Assembly (NCBI GenBank): GCA_947259395.1
Contig: CAMYMN010000017.1
Coordinates: 79,256-115,190 of the forward strand
Direction of reading: 5' to 3'
Length of the DNA stretch: 35,935 nucleotides
Source: an uncultured Gammaproteobacteria bacterium
GTDB taxonomy: Bacteria > Pseudomonadota > Gammaproteobacteria > Arenicellales > JAANXG01
The number at the start of each line of letters is the position of its first letter. Position 1 is the first letter of the stretch. A model generated the notes under the pieces. It saw only the letters and a list, made by a program, of their open reading frames with translations. It searched no databases and was not told the origin of the DNA. The position numbers were made by a program, and so were the translations under genes. This document shows, piece by piece, positions 7,011 through 16,077 of the stretch.

Positions 7011-10000
7011 ATGGCAGCAAATAAATGCGTGCTACGCACTCTAATCATCGCCGTCGGCGCGTTGATGTGCGTCGCGTGGGCCTCGCTGCCTGCCGCCGGC
7101 AAGTCCGACCCCGATCTCGGTCACAAACGAGTCTTGCTGCTATTCTCCTACCACCCGACTTTCGTCAGCTCGGACGCGATCTCACGGGGCGTGCGATCGG
7201 TACTCGATAAACACAAATTGGCTCTTGATATCGAGTATATGGACAGCAAGCGTGTGCTGGACGACGTGAGCAAGAGTAACTTCCTGCGGTTACTCTCTTA
7301 CAAGCTCGCCAAACGTCCGCCTTACGATGTGGTGATGCTCGCGGACGACAATGCGCTGAATTTTGCTGTGGACCATCAGGCGCAACTTTTCTCTGGACGA
7401 CCGATGGTGTTTTTAGCGGTGAATGATATACCGCGGGCCTTCGAGATGGATGCTCATCCGTTAATTACCGGCGTTGTCGAGGCCCTTTCCTATAAACGCA
7501 CCATCAACCTCATGCAGTCCTTGCAGCGCACGCTGAAGAAAATCGCAGCAGTCGTCGATGCCACCCCCAGCGGCGAAGCCGATCGATCGATCTTCGATCG
7601 CATATCGAATCTGTATCCCGATCTCGAGTTCGAGGTCCTGTCTTTAGGAGATCTGAGCTGGGAGCAACTCGCGCGGCGGTTGGCGCATCTTGGACCCGAC
7701 ACCGCGGTGCTCCGTCTGACCGCGTTTCGCGATAGCGAAGGTAAGATATTGGACAAGCGAGCGGCGTTGGCGCTGATGACGGAGAGTTCCTCAGCCCCGG
7801 TGTATGTACTCCGGGAAAACGCGCTGCACACCGGTGCTCTGGGGGGCGTGGTATTGAGCCACCGCGAGCAGGGCAGACAAGCGGCGCTGATGGTCGAGAA
7901 GGTGCTGCAAGGGGTGCCGGTATCTTCGATCAGGGTGATGCGTCAAAGTCCCAATCGGCCGATGTTCGATTACGCGGCCTTGAAACGCTTTGGTATTTCG
8001 CCGTCTTCACTCCCGGCGGGCAGCATCGTGGTGAATACACCGGCGAGCTTTGTGAAACAGTACGCCGGGCTCATTGCGATCGTGTTTTCGGTCCTTGTTT
8101 TTCTCATCGTTTTTAGCACTTACCTCATGTGGCAGATTCGCTGCCGCAAGCGGGCCGAGGCCATCCTGCGGGACAGTACAAACAGATACCAAACTATTTT
8201 TCAGTCGGCGGGCGTATCCCTGTGGGAAGAGGATTTTTCGCGGGTGCAAACGGCGCTCGATGACTTGCAGGCCCAAGGGATTGAGGATCTGCGCGGCTAC
8301 CTGGATGAGCATCCGGAATTCGTCCGCGATACGGTCGGGCTTATCGACATTCTCGATGTCAACGATGCCAGCCTGAGACTGTTCGGCGCCGAGGATAAGC
8401 AGCAATTGCTGGGCTCGATAGATACGCTATTTCTTCCGGAATCGCTAACCGTGTTCAAACAGGAACTGATATCCATCGCCAACGGAAAGCGATTTTTTGA
8501 AAGTGAGGCAAGTCTGCAAACATTGCAGGGACAGCGGATGAACGTGTTGATGACATTGGTCATTCCCGAGCGGGAGGATGACTTTCTCAAGGCACTTGTG
8601 AGTTTTACCGATATCACCCAACGTAAACAGGTAGAGGAGGCACTGCGCGAAAGCGAAGAGCACTTCCGCAACTTGATCGAAGGCTCCATCGAAGGCATTC
8701 TCATCGATCGACAGCGCAAACCGCTGTTCGTGAATGAAAGCTTCGCCAACATGCTCGGTTACGAATCAGCGGACGAGATCTTGATGATGGAATCCATGGA
8801 TGCCTGTGTCGCGCCCCATGAGCGTGAACGTCTCAGTGGTTACACCAATGCCCGAATGGAGGGAAAACCAGCGCCCAGTCAGTACGAATACGAAGCGCTG
8901 CGTAAGGATGGGTCTACGGTAATCTTGCAAAATCTCGTTAGGACCATTCATTGGCAGGGCGAGCCTGCCATCCAAAGCACGGTCATCGACATTAGCGACC
9001 GCAAGCGGGCGGAAGCGCAACTGCGCCGCAGCCAGGCCAGCCTCGCCGAGGCCCAACGTGTCGCGCTTCTAGGCAGCTGGGACTGGAACGTGGTGACCAA
9101 CGAGCTCGATTGGTCGGATGTGGTCTACCGCATCTTTGCTATCCAACCCGAACAATTCGATGGGACTTTCGAGGCGTTTCTCGATTTTGTCCATCCCGAT
9201 GATCGGAACAGGGTATTGGCATCGGTGGATAAGGCGCTTATTCAGCGGCAACCTTACGACCTTAAACATCGAATCATGCTGCCGTCTGGAGAAGTGCGCG
9301 TCGTGCACCAACGGGCGGAGACTACCTTCGATGAGGCGCAAAAGCCGATGCGTATGCTCGGGACAGTGCAGGATATTACCGCACGACAACAGATAGAGGA
9401 GGCGCTGCGGCAAAGCGAAGAGCGTTTTCGTGATGTCGCCGACGCGGCCTCGGACTGGATCTGGGAGATGGGGCCCGATCTACGCTTTACTTATTTCTCG
9501 GGCCGCATCGAACAGGTGACCGGCACCTCGCCCACATACCTCATTGGTAAATCCCGTGAGGAAGTGATGGCCGAGACGGAAAACTCCGAGGCCGGGAGTG
9601 AGCATCTGAAGGATCTCAAAGCGCGACGACCGTTCCGCGATTTTGTGTACCAGGCGAAGCTGGAAAAGGGCACGCGGTACCTAAAGATCAGCGGCAAACC
9701 GATCTTCGATGCGGATGGTGTATTTCTGGGCTACCGCGGCGCCGGATCCGACATCACTAGCCAGAAGCGGGCCGAGGCGGCGCTGGGGGCAAGCGAAAGA
9801 CGCTATCGCGTACTCTACGACGACAATCCCTCCATGTATTTCACCGTTGATCCCGACGGCACCATACTATCGGTCAATCCGTTCGGGGCGCAACAGTTAG
9901 GGTACACCGAGCAACAGCTCGCCAAAACGTCGTTGCTTGCGCTGGTTCATAGCCACGACCGAAAGAAAGTAAGGCGGCGCCTGGATGAAGTTACCCGGGC

Positions 10001-11474
10001 GCCGGATCGCGTGCATCGATGGGAGGCGCGCAGGATACGCGAGGATGGCAGCATTCTGTGGGCGCGAGAAACCGCTCGCGTGACTGAGGACGTGGACGGC
10101 AAACCAGTCATCTTGGTTGTCTGCGAGGACATCACTGAGGCCCACAAGCTGGCTGAAGAGATCTCCTACCAGGCAACCCATGACTCTTTGACGGGCTTGG
10201 TGAATCGACGCGAGTTCGAAAAGCGTCTCACGCGTATCCTAGGGAGTGCGAAGGACGACAAGTCGGAGCACGCCCTGTGTTATCTCGATCTAGACCAGTT
10301 CAAAGTCATCAATGATATCTGCGGCCACATCGCGGGGGACGAACTGCTGAGGCGATTGGGGAAGGTGCTCAAAGACAAGGTTAGAAAGCGAGACATCCTG
10401 GCACGTTTGGGGGGCGATGAGTTCGGCGTCTTATTGGAAGATTGCTCTCTAAAGCAGGCCGAGCTTATCGCCGAAGAGCTACAAAAGACGATTCGCAATT
10501 TCCGTTTTATTTGGGACGATAAAGTCTTCACTATTGGCGTTAGTATTGGTTTGGTTCCCATCGGTAGACCCGATGAGACCGTGACCAGCGTTCTGAGCAT
10601 GGCCGACGCCGCGTGTTATGCCGCCAAAGACGCGGGACGTAACCGCATTCACGTCTACCACGAGTCCGACAGCGAACTTGCACGACGCCATGGGGAGATG
10701 CAACTGGTCTCGCATATAAACCATGCGCTCGAGGAGGATCGATTTCATTTGGTTTACCAGCCCATTGTTCCCATCGCCAATGCGGGCGATAAACGTCAAC
10801 ACTTTGAGTTGCTAATCCGTATGCAAGATGAAACCGGCGGTACAATACCGCCGAACGTGTTTCTGGCAGCTGCCGAGCGCTATAGTCTCTCCGTCGCCCT
10901 CGATCGCTGGGTGATTTCCACTGCCTTTGCGTGGCTCACGGATCAACCAAAACTTCTAGATAGTATTTATCTGTGCTCCATAAACCTGTCGGGACATTCC
11001 CTGGGAGATAAGAAATTTCTAAAGTTCGTCATCGGACAGCTAAGTGACAAGGCCATTCCGCCAGAGAAGATCTGTTTTGAGATTACAGAGACCGCGGCGA
11101 TTGCCAACTTTGACAGCGCCACCCGCGTTATTGACACCCTCAGAGCACGCGGCTGCCGTTTCGCGCTGGATGATTTCGGCAGCGGCTTGTCCTCGTTCGC
11201 TTATCTTAAGAACCTGCCCGTTGACTTTTTGAAGATCGACGGCATGTTCGTAAAAGATATCGTTGACGATCCCATCGCGTTAGCGATGGTGAAATCGATT
11301 AACGAAATCGGCCAAGTCATGGGCAAACAGACAATCGCCGAGTTTGTTGAAAATGATGCGATACTCGAGAAGCTGCGGGATATTTCTATCGATTACGCGC
11401 AGGGATTCGGTGTTGGCCGGCCGCGGCTACTGTCGGAGATGACCTCGCCCGCCTCGCTTAGCGTCGCGGGTTAG
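7011..11474 (+). CDS. multi-PAS sensor diguanylate cyclase/phosphodiesterase (GGDEF-EAL)
   Basis: This protein of about 1487 residues makes and/or breaks c-di-GMP. Domain order: signal peptide (about 1-30); periplasmic ABC-substrate-binding-like sensor (about 38-333); one membrane helix (about 351-375); about five PAS domains (near 392-540, 550-667, 679-793, 804-920, 930-1043), most linked by repeats of the type ALRESEE or RKRAEA; GGDEF (about 1054-1225); EAL (about 1240-1475). The GGDEF motif is intact, and RKRD five residues before it fits an inhibitory I-site. The EAL core reads ELL, but the other expected residues are present: INLS, EITE, DDFGSG, LKIDG, AEFVEN and QGF. Both activities are therefore plausible. 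A GTG at 6978 is an alternative start; I prefer 7011 because it gives a compact signal peptide. It is monocistronic. Confidence 0.92.
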   Translation: MAANKCVLRTLIIAVGALMCVAWASLPAAGKSDPDLGHKRVLLLFSYHPTFVSSDAISRGVRSVLDKHKLALDIEYMDSKRVLDDVSKSNFLRLLSYKLAKRPPYDVVMLADDNALNFAVDHQAQLFSGRPMVFLAVNDIPRAFEMDAHPLITGVVEALSYKRTINLMQSLQRTLKKIAAVVDATPSGEADRSIFDRISNLYPDLEFEVLSLGDLSWEQLARRLAHLGPDTAVLRLTAFRDSEGKILDKRAALALMTESSSAPVYVLRENALHTGALGGVVLSHREQGRQAALMVEKVLQGVPVSSIRVMRQSPNRPMFDYAALKRFGISPSSLPAGSIVVNTPASFVKQYAGLIAIVFSVLVFLIVFSTYLMWQIRCRKRAEAILRDSTNRYQTIFQSAGVSLWEEDFSRVQTALDDLQAQGIEDLRGYLDEHPEFVRDTVGLIDILDVNDASLRLFGAEDKQQLLGSIDTLFLPESLTVFKQELISIANGKRFFESEASLQTLQGQRMNVLMTLVIPEREDDFLKALVSFTDITQRKQVEEALRESEEHFRNLIEGSIEGILIDRQRKPLFVNESFANMLGYESADEILMMESMDACVAPHERERLSGYTNARMEGKPAPSQYEYEALRKDGSTVILQNLVRTIHWQGEPAIQSTVIDISDRKRAEAQLRRSQASLAEAQRVALLGSWDWNVVTNELDWSDVVYRIFAIQPEQFDGTFEAFLDFVHPDDRNRVLASVDKALIQRQPYDLKHRIMLPSGEVRVVHQRAETTFDEAQKPMRMLGTVQDITARQQIEEALRQSEERFRDVADAASDWIWEMGPDLRFTYFSGRIEQVTGTSPTYLIGKSREEVMAETENSEAGSEHLKDLKARRPFRDFVYQAKLEKGTRYLKISGKPIFDADGVFLGYRGAGSDITSQKRAEAALGASERRYRVLYDDNPSMYFTVDPDGTILSVNPFGAQQLGYTEQQLAKTSLLALVHSHDRKKVRRRLDEVTRAPDRVHRWEARRIREDGSILWARETARVTEDVDGKPVILVVCEDITEAHKLAEEISYQATHDSLTGLVNRREFEKRLTRILGSAKDDKSEHALCYLDLDQFKVINDICGHIAGDELLRRLGKVLKDKVRKRDILARLGGDEFGVLLEDCSLKQAELIAEELQKTIRNFRFIWDDKVFTIGVSIGLVPIGRPDETVTSVLSMADAACYAAKDAGRNRIHVYHESDSELARRHGEMQLVSHINHALEEDRFHLVYQPIVPIANAGDKRQHFELLIRMQDETGGTIPPNVFLAAAERYSLSVALDRWVISTAFAWLTDQPKLLDSIYLCSINLSGHSLGDKKFLKFVIGQLSDKAIPPEKICFEITETAAIANFDSATRVIDTLRARGCRFALDDFGSGLSSFAYLKNLPVDFLKIDGMFVKDIVDDPIALAMVKSINEIGQVMGKQTIAEFVENDAILEKLRDISIDYAQGFGVGRPRLLSEMTSPASLSVAG

Positions 11475-11555
11475 TTGTTGGTTGTACCCGTCGATTCGCT
11501 GGGTGTCAGGCTGCGCGTGGTCACACCGAATCGTGCAGGCACTGGATTCATAGTG

Positions 11556-11600
11556 ACAGGTTCGGTGACAATGTGAGACAGAAATCGACACCTAACCTGT
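11556..11600 (+). other. imperfect hairpin between the GGDEF-EAL gene and the glutathione transferase gene
   Basis: ACAGGTT (11556-11562) pairs with AACCTGT (11594-11600) and GGTG (11564-11567) with CACC (11589-11592). One mismatch separates the two stems and the loop is 21 bases. No U-tract follows. It may be a weak terminator or a leader structure for the next gene. Confidence 0.3.
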
Positions 11601-11678
11601 AAATTGCGGTAACCTCGACGCCGGTCGTGGGCCACCCCAACCACTGCTGCAGGACCTTTGCCTGGAAAGTACCCCGCT

Positions 11679-12308
11679 ATGATCGACCTTTACACATGGA
11701 ATACACCAAACGGCCGTAAGGCTTCGATCATGCTCGAGGAGATTGAGTCGCCCTACCGAGTCTTCCCCATCGACATTACCAAGGGCGACCAGTTCGATCC
11801 GGAATTTACCAGAATAAGCCCCAACAACAAGATCCCGGCGATCGTGGATCACGACAACGGCATGACGTTGATGGAGTCCGGGGCAATCTTGATGTATCTC
11901 GCAGATAAAGCAGGCCAGTTGATGCCGGGGGGCGGCGAGGATTATTGGCGGGTTATCGAGTGGTTGATGTTCCAAATGGGCGGCGTCGGACCAATGCTCG
12001 GACAAACCCACCATTTCGTTAAGTTCAATCCAGGTAAAAGCCCGTATGCCGAGCAGCGCTTTCTCACCGAAAACAGACGTGTCTACGGGGTACTGGATCG
12101 GCGACTCGCGGAGCACCGGTACTTGGTGGACGATTATTCGATTGCCGACATTGCGACCTGGCCATGGATATCCCGTTTCGAGTGGCAGACGATGGATCTC
12201 AGTGAATATCCCAATCTACGTCGCTGGTATGTCGAGATCGCGGAACGTCCTGCGGTACAACGCGGTTTCCATGTTCCCGGCAAGGTCCAGGAGATACCCA
12301 TGCCTTAA
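11679..12308 (+). CDS. Nu-class glutathione S-transferase, YfcG/YghU-like
   Basis: The protein is 209 residues: an N-terminal thioredoxin-fold domain (about 1-80) and an all-helical C-terminal domain. It closely follows E. coli YfcG: MIDLY start, the TPNGRK active-site loop (Thr and Asn contact the glutathione sulfur in that family), the ISPNNKIPAIVDH cis-proline segment and MESGAILMYLADK for the gamma-glutamyl group. YfcG-type enzymes have disulfide-bond reductase activity with glutathione, and little classical transferase activity. The ATG at 11679 matches the family start and has GGAAAG nine bases upstream; the in-frame TTG at 11658 is less likely. It converges with the M24 gene, with only five bases between the two stops. 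Confidence 0.9.
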   Translation: MIDLYTWNTPNGRKASIMLEEIESPYRVFPIDITKGDQFDPEFTRISPNNKIPAIVDHDNGMTLMESGAILMYLADKAGQLMPGGGEDYWRVIEWLMFQMGGVGPMLGQTHHFVKFNPGKSPYAEQRFLTENRRVYGVLDRRLAEHRYLVDDYSIADIATWPWISRFEWQTMDLSEYPNLRRWYVEIAERPAVQRGFHVPGKVQEIPMP

Positions 12309-12313
12309 CCTGC

Positions 12314-13465
12314 TCACCTTACAATCAGATCCAAGGGATGTTGACTCAGGTTCTCGTTGCCCGCTTCGGTCACCGCCACCGTTTGCCCAAGGGTCATCGC
12401 GCGCTGACTGTCACTGTTCATCAAAATCATGTGCAAGAAGAACACCATATTTGGTTCCGCATGCTCCATATTGCCGGTGTGGAACATCGGCCAATCCATC
12501 CACGACGGCGCATAGGTAGCACCAAGACCATAACCACAGGCGTTCATACGGTGCTCGCGGTATCCGGCGGCATCCATGATCCGGGCATGGGCGTCGAACA
12601 CCGCACCGATGGGTTCGCTGGGCATGAGCGCCGCCCGGCACGCATCCATGGCCTCGACACAGGTTCGGTGCATGATTTCGTGTTCGGTATGTACATCACC
12701 GATTAGCAGGGTACGCATCAGGCAGGCATGATACCGCCGATATACGCCGGCGAATTCCAATGTCAATTGATCGCTCGAATCCAATCGCCGGCGGCCGGTG
12801 AAGTACCTGCACAACAGCGCGTCGCGTCCGGATCCGATAATGAACTCGTTGCCCGGGTAGTCGCCGCCACCGCGAAATACCGCCCCTTGCATAGCCGCCA
12901 GTATCTCGCCTTCAAATGCCCCGGGCGCGGTGGTTCTTATCGCCGCATCCAGCGCGTCATCGGCCAATAACGCCGCGCGACGTACATAGGCCATCTCCAC
13001 CTCGCTCTTGACCGCTCGTAATCGCACCACCAAATCCGAGGAGTCTTGAAGTTCACAAAGACCCTCTAGGCTGGAACGCAGATCACACCAATGCGCGGCG
13101 GTCAGCCCATGGGCATCGAGCTCAACGCCCAGGCGTTTACCAGCACAACCGTACTCCTCGAGCGCTGCACGCAGATCCTCGGCTGGGTGCTTGTCCGCCC
13201 GATCAACCCAGATGCGGATGTCGTCGATCACCGAAGTATGCCGTGCTTGACGCCAATCGGGCGCACGCGTCAATAAAAAAAACCGCCCGTCTATGCCCAG
13301 GTATAAACACTGGAAAAAACAAAATCCAAAGCTATCGTACCCGGTGAGGTAATACATACTCTCCTGCCGGAACACCAGCAAACCGTCGAGCCGCCTCTCG
13401 GACAGGCCCCGAATCACCGCGGAACGCCGCGACGCAAACTCGTCAGGGGTAAAATGAAGCGCCAT
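12314..13465 (-). CDS. M24-family (creatinase/ectoine-hydrolase-like) protein lacking the usual metal ligands
   Basis: The 383-residue product has the two-domain pita-bread layout: an N-terminal creatinase domain (about 8-135) and a C-terminal M24 fold. Metal-dependent aminopeptidases have two aspartates, one histidine and two glutamates there. In this protein the first Asp is Glu (LTLEFAGVY, around residue 236), the second position in YRRYHACLMRT lacks Asp, and a late Glu is Gln (LGQTVAV). This matches metal-free members such as creatinase and DoeA (ectoine hydrolase), which cleave C-N bonds in small amidines or cyclic compounds. Substrate is unknown. The ATG at 13465 gives the normal family N-terminus; an ATG at 13540 would add 25 residues and overlap the divergent gene start. 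It is divergent from the formamidase-like gene, so they may share control. Confidence 0.8.
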   Translation of the reverse strand: MALHFTPDEFASRRSAVIRGLSERRLDGLLVFRQESMYYLTGYDSFGFCFFQCLYLGIDGRFFLLTRAPDWRQARHTSVIDDIRIWVDRADKHPAEDLRAALEEYGCAGKRLGVELDAHGLTAAHWCDLRSSLEGLCELQDSSDLVVRLRAVKSEVEMAYVRRAALLADDALDAAIRTTAPGAFEGEILAAMQGAVFRGGGDYPGNEFIIGSGRDALLCRYFTGRRRLDSSDQLTLEFAGVYRRYHACLMRTLLIGDVHTEHEIMHRTCVEAMDACRAALMPSEPIGAVFDAHARIMDAAGYREHRMNACGYGLGATYAPSWMDWPMFHTGNMEHAEPNMVFFLHMILMNSDSQRAMTLGQTVAVTEAGNENLSQHPLDLIVR

Positions 13466-13492
13466 AATGTCTACATCCAACGAGCACCATAA

Positions 13493-13521
13493 TTGAATCT
13501 TATCCGTCACTTGGCAATAAG
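13493..13521 (+). promoter_or_regulatory. possible sigma-70 promoter for the formamidase-like gene
   Basis: TTGAAT (13493-13498) and AATAAG (13516-13521) are 17 bases apart, each matching four of six consensus bases. Transcription would begin close to the Shine-Dalgarno site (GGAG, 13528-13531). The site lies in the 73-base gap between two divergent starts. Confidence 0.35.
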
Positions 13522-13538
13522 TCTTGTGGAGAACAGCC

Positions 13539-14387
13539 ATGGCTGATGCGATATCCCTGGAGTCTCAGATGAATCCGCGGGTCGCGGTGCCGGACTTTCA
13601 GGCCTATCTGGATAATGCGGCGGCGCGTAGTCTCGCGGTACGACGGAGTATTCCGTGTGTTCTCGATGTGCGCTACGGAGATGGACCGTTACAAACACTG
13701 GATGTGTTTTCAGCACGCGGCGAGAACCTGCCGGTGCATGTGTTCATACACGGCGGGTTCTGGCGTGGTCTCGACAAGGACATCTACAGCGAAATCGCGC
13801 AACCGATTGTCGCCTCCGGTGCAATCGCCATGCTCGTTAATTATGATTTATGCCCGGCGGTCAGCTTGGATGATATCGTGCAACAGATCCTGGCTAGCGT
13901 TGCCTGGATCTACCGTCAAGCGCCCCGTTACGGCGGCGATCCCGATAGAATCAGCCTGTCAGGTCACTCCGCCGGCGCCCACCTGGCGGCGGTGTGTTTG
14001 TGTCACGACTGGGCTAGTGAGGGACTGCCGATGAATCTGATCAAGGCGGTCATTCTCGTCAGCGGCATCTATGATCTCGCCTCGGTTCCCCTTTTATCGG
14101 TAAACGAGGAGATTCAGCTCACCGCGGACCAGGCGCATCGCAACAGTGTGATGGCAGCGGAGCCCCGAGCGCGGTGTCGCGCGCTGGTCATCGCAGGCGC
14201 CGAAGAACCTCAACTTTGGTCGCAGCAGTCGTCGGATTATGCGCAAGCTCTCATGCGAGCGGGACTGGCGACACGCTATCTCGAAGTTCCGAACGAGCAT
14301 CACTTTTCTATCACCGATCGGCTTGCGCAGGCTGATCACCCGTTAACCAAGGCGATGTTGGATATGATCGTCTCTGCGCGATCCTGA
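13539..14387 (+). CDS. alpha/beta hydrolase, kynurenine formamidase-like
   Basis: A 282-residue alpha/beta hydrolase. The oxyanion-hole motif is HGGFWRGLDK, the nucleophile elbow is GHSAGAHL, and the catalytic histidine is in NEHHFSITD near the C-terminus; the acid is probably in the AGAEEPQLW segment. This set is typical of arylformamidases (N-formylkynurenine to kynurenine plus formate) and of related carboxylesterases. No kynureninase or tryptophan dioxygenase gene is near, so true tryptophan breakdown is not supported; amide or ester cleavage on a compound shared with the neighbouring M24 and M20 enzymes is more likely. GGAG seven bases upstream supports the ATG at 13539 over the TTG at 13524. 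It appears cytoplasmic, with no signal peptide. Confidence 0.8.
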   Translation: MADAISLESQMNPRVAVPDFQAYLDNAAARSLAVRRSIPCVLDVRYGDGPLQTLDVFSARGENLPVHVFIHGGFWRGLDKDIYSEIAQPIVASGAIAMLVNYDLCPAVSLDDIVQQILASVAWIYRQAPRYGGDPDRISLSGHSAGAHLAAVCLCHDWASEGLPMNLIKAVILVSGIYDLASVPLLSVNEEIQLTADQAHRNSVMAAEPRARCRALVIAGAEEPQLWSQQSSDYAQALMRAGLATRYLEVPNEHHFSITDRLAQADHPLTKAMLDMIVSARS

Positions 14388-14431
14388 CAACCGGCAAGGG
14401 CAAGGTCTGTTCCCATTGACGATTAAGCTGG

Positions 14432-14470
14432 AAACGGCGTGGGCGTTTGACCCCGCCTGGACACCGTTTT
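14432..14470 (+). terminator. possible terminator after the formamidase-like gene
   Basis: AAACGG (14432-14437) pairs with CCGTTT (14464-14469), with GT/AC and GGCG/CGCC pairings inside, and TTTT at 14467-14470 ends the stem. The U-run is short, so read-through into the M20 gene is possible. Confidence 0.35.
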
Positions 14471-14537
14471 ACCCGTGGTTTGACGCCGGTCAATTCGCCA
14501 CACCGGGATTTATGAGATGGTTGTCTGGGAACTTGCG

Positions 14538-15710
14538 ATGGCGACGATTCAACAAGCCGAGACAATTTACCCTCAAGCGGTAAAACTCAGACGTAATTTC
14601 CACCGCCATCCGGAGCTGGCGTTCGAAGAAGCACGAACGGCAAAGGCCATCATCGCGGAACTCGAACGCCTAGGCATCGACTTTGAGTACGGTGGCACCG
14701 GTGGCGCGGTAATAGGACGTCTGGTGACCGATCGTGCGTCGGCTCCTACGTTCGCGCTGCGCGCGGAAATGGATGCGTTGCCGGGGGCGGAAAATACCGA
14801 TCTGCCGTTCGCCTCTTCATTCGCGGGCAAGATGCACGCATGCGGTCATGACGCCCACATGGCCATGGTGCTCGGCGCCGCCGGGATACTTACGCAATCT
14901 CCCCCCGATTGTAACGTCTTGCTGGTATTTCAACCCGCCGAGGAACGCGGCGGTGGATCCCGCGTGGTGATCAATTCGGGTGTGCTGGCGGATGTCAACG
15001 CGATTTTCGGTGGACATGTCACCCATCATTACCAAGTCGGCGAGATTATGGTGGCCGAGGGCGTGATCACGGCGCAGTCGGATCGGTTCCGCATTCACGT
15101 CAAAGGCCGAGGCGGCCATGGCGCGCGGCCCCATGAAGCCACCGATGCGGTGGTGATAACGGGACTGCTCATCACTGCGATACAAACCCTGGTGTCGCGG
15201 GAAATTAACCCCGTGCATCCGTCGGTGTTGACGATTGGCACCATTCAGGCCGGTAGCGCCCCCAATGTCATCGCCGAGGAAGCTACCCTTGAAGGCTCGA
15301 TCCGCAGCACCCTTCCCGCGGTTCGTGTTCATCTGCACGACGGACTCAAGCGCATGGCGCGGGCACTCGGAGAGCTGCACAACGCCAACATTGACATCAG
15401 CATCAGCGAAGGATATCCACCGGTGGTAAACACCCGTCATGAGACGCGCGTAGCGTATCAAGCGGCCCGCAACGTTGTCGGGGAGCAAGGCCTCATGGCC
15501 ATGGACCACCCCAGCATGGGCTCCGAGGACTTTTCATATTTTTTACATGAGATTCCTGGTTGTTATGTGCGCTTCGGAGCGCGTCCCGAAGAACATGAAT
15601 ACATCCCGCTCCACAGCCCGGCGTTTGACGTTGACGAACAAGTCCTGAAAGTGGGCACCGCCTTCTTTGACGAAGTGGTGCGCGAAGCCACGCGGCAATA
15701 CCAACCCTAA
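14538..15710 (+). CDS. M20-family amidohydrolase (hippurate/N-acyl amino acid hydrolase type)
   Basis: The product is 390 residues, normal for the M20D amidohydrolases that release an acyl group from N-acyl amino acids (hippurate, IAA-amino acid and similar). Metal-site motifs are visible: ACGHDAHM, the PAEERGGGSRVVINSGVL segment, GGHVTHH for the third ligand region, and the GSEDFSYF segment near the C-terminus. The lid (dimerisation) domain begins near GRGGHGARPHEATDAV. I chose the ATG at 14538 because GGGA lies seven bases upstream; the ATG at 14517 adds seven residues with no clear ribosome site. It follows the formamidase-like gene in the same direction, which suggests linked amide-bond breakdown. 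Substrate cannot be told from sequence. Confidence 0.9.
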   Translation: MATIQQAETIYPQAVKLRRNFHRHPELAFEEARTAKAIIAELERLGIDFEYGGTGGAVIGRLVTDRASAPTFALRAEMDALPGAENTDLPFASSFAGKMHACGHDAHMAMVLGAAGILTQSPPDCNVLLVFQPAEERGGGSRVVINSGVLADVNAIFGGHVTHHYQVGEIMVAEGVITAQSDRFRIHVKGRGGHGARPHEATDAVVITGLLITAIQTLVSREINPVHPSVLTIGTIQAGSAPNVIAEEATLEGSIRSTLPAVRVHLHDGLKRMARALGELHNANIDISISEGYPPVVNTRHETRVAYQAARNVVGEQGLMAMDHPSMGSEDFSYFLHEIPGCYVRFGARPEEHEYIPLHSPAFDVDEQVLKVGTAFFDEVVREATRQYQP

Positions 15711-15919
15711 CCCGCATTTTCTCACCAGGCGCCCCGCCCCTATTCTCTTTCGACACCATGAACAACCAATTCCATCAATTCCAGGACGATGCGCTCAGGG
15801 CCTCCGGGAATTTCGCAATGAAGAGGGGCGGGACTATCCCGGCCCTGGCTGGTCCAGGTACGTCTAACTTTGGGCTTCACTCGATCCATAGCTACGGCTA
15901 TGCATCCCATTCCAGCCCG

Positions 15920-15982
15920 GCGCTTGTGCTGGTGAAGTTGCAGTGCTGGTCCTCGCACTGCGACTACGCGCAGCACAAGCGC
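15920..15982. repeat. 63-base two-tier hairpin element
   Basis: The outer stem is a perfect 12-base inverted repeat: GCGCTTGTGCTG at 15920-15931 and CAGCACAAGCGC at 15971-15982. Inside it is a second stem of 11 pairs, AGTTGCAGTGC (15936-15946) with GCACTGCGACT (15955-15965), with one G-U pair and the eight-base loop TGGTCCTC. The tiers are separated by an internal loop of 4 and 5 bases. Such a long, two-tier palindrome in a gap is typical of REP-like or MITE-like extragenic elements, or of a structured RNA. No T-run follows. Confidence 0.65.
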
Positions 15983-16013
15983 AGCAGGGGGCTTGTCCCC
16001 GCACAGCAGGGGG
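15982..16013 (+). repeat. short direct repeat next to the hairpin
   Basis: CAGCAGGGGG occurs at 15982-15991 and again at 16004-16013, 22 bases apart. Between them GGGG and CCCC could pair around CTTG. The first copy touches the end of the outer stem, so it is probably part of the same element. Confidence 0.5.
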
Positions 16014-16077
16014 ATTCAACTGCACCTGTCCTGCGCCAGCGTCCGGGATCCTGGTGAGAAATGCTGGCTAGCGACCG

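Larger units (their letters stand above)
15711..16077 (+). other. 367-base gap with several hairpins and no convincing gene
   Basis: Between the M20 and YbdK-like genes I see only inverted and direct repeats. CATAGC (15887-15892) pairs with GCTATG (15897-15902), the large two-tier hairpin follows at 15920-15982, and CAGCAGGGGG is repeated after it. A 99-codon open frame at 15758-16057 runs through these structures, has no recognisable motif and is probably chance. Confidence 0.5.

Noticed and set aside
15758..16057. 99-codon forward frame between the M20 and YbdK genes
   Set aside because: No motif and its bases are explained by the hairpin element.
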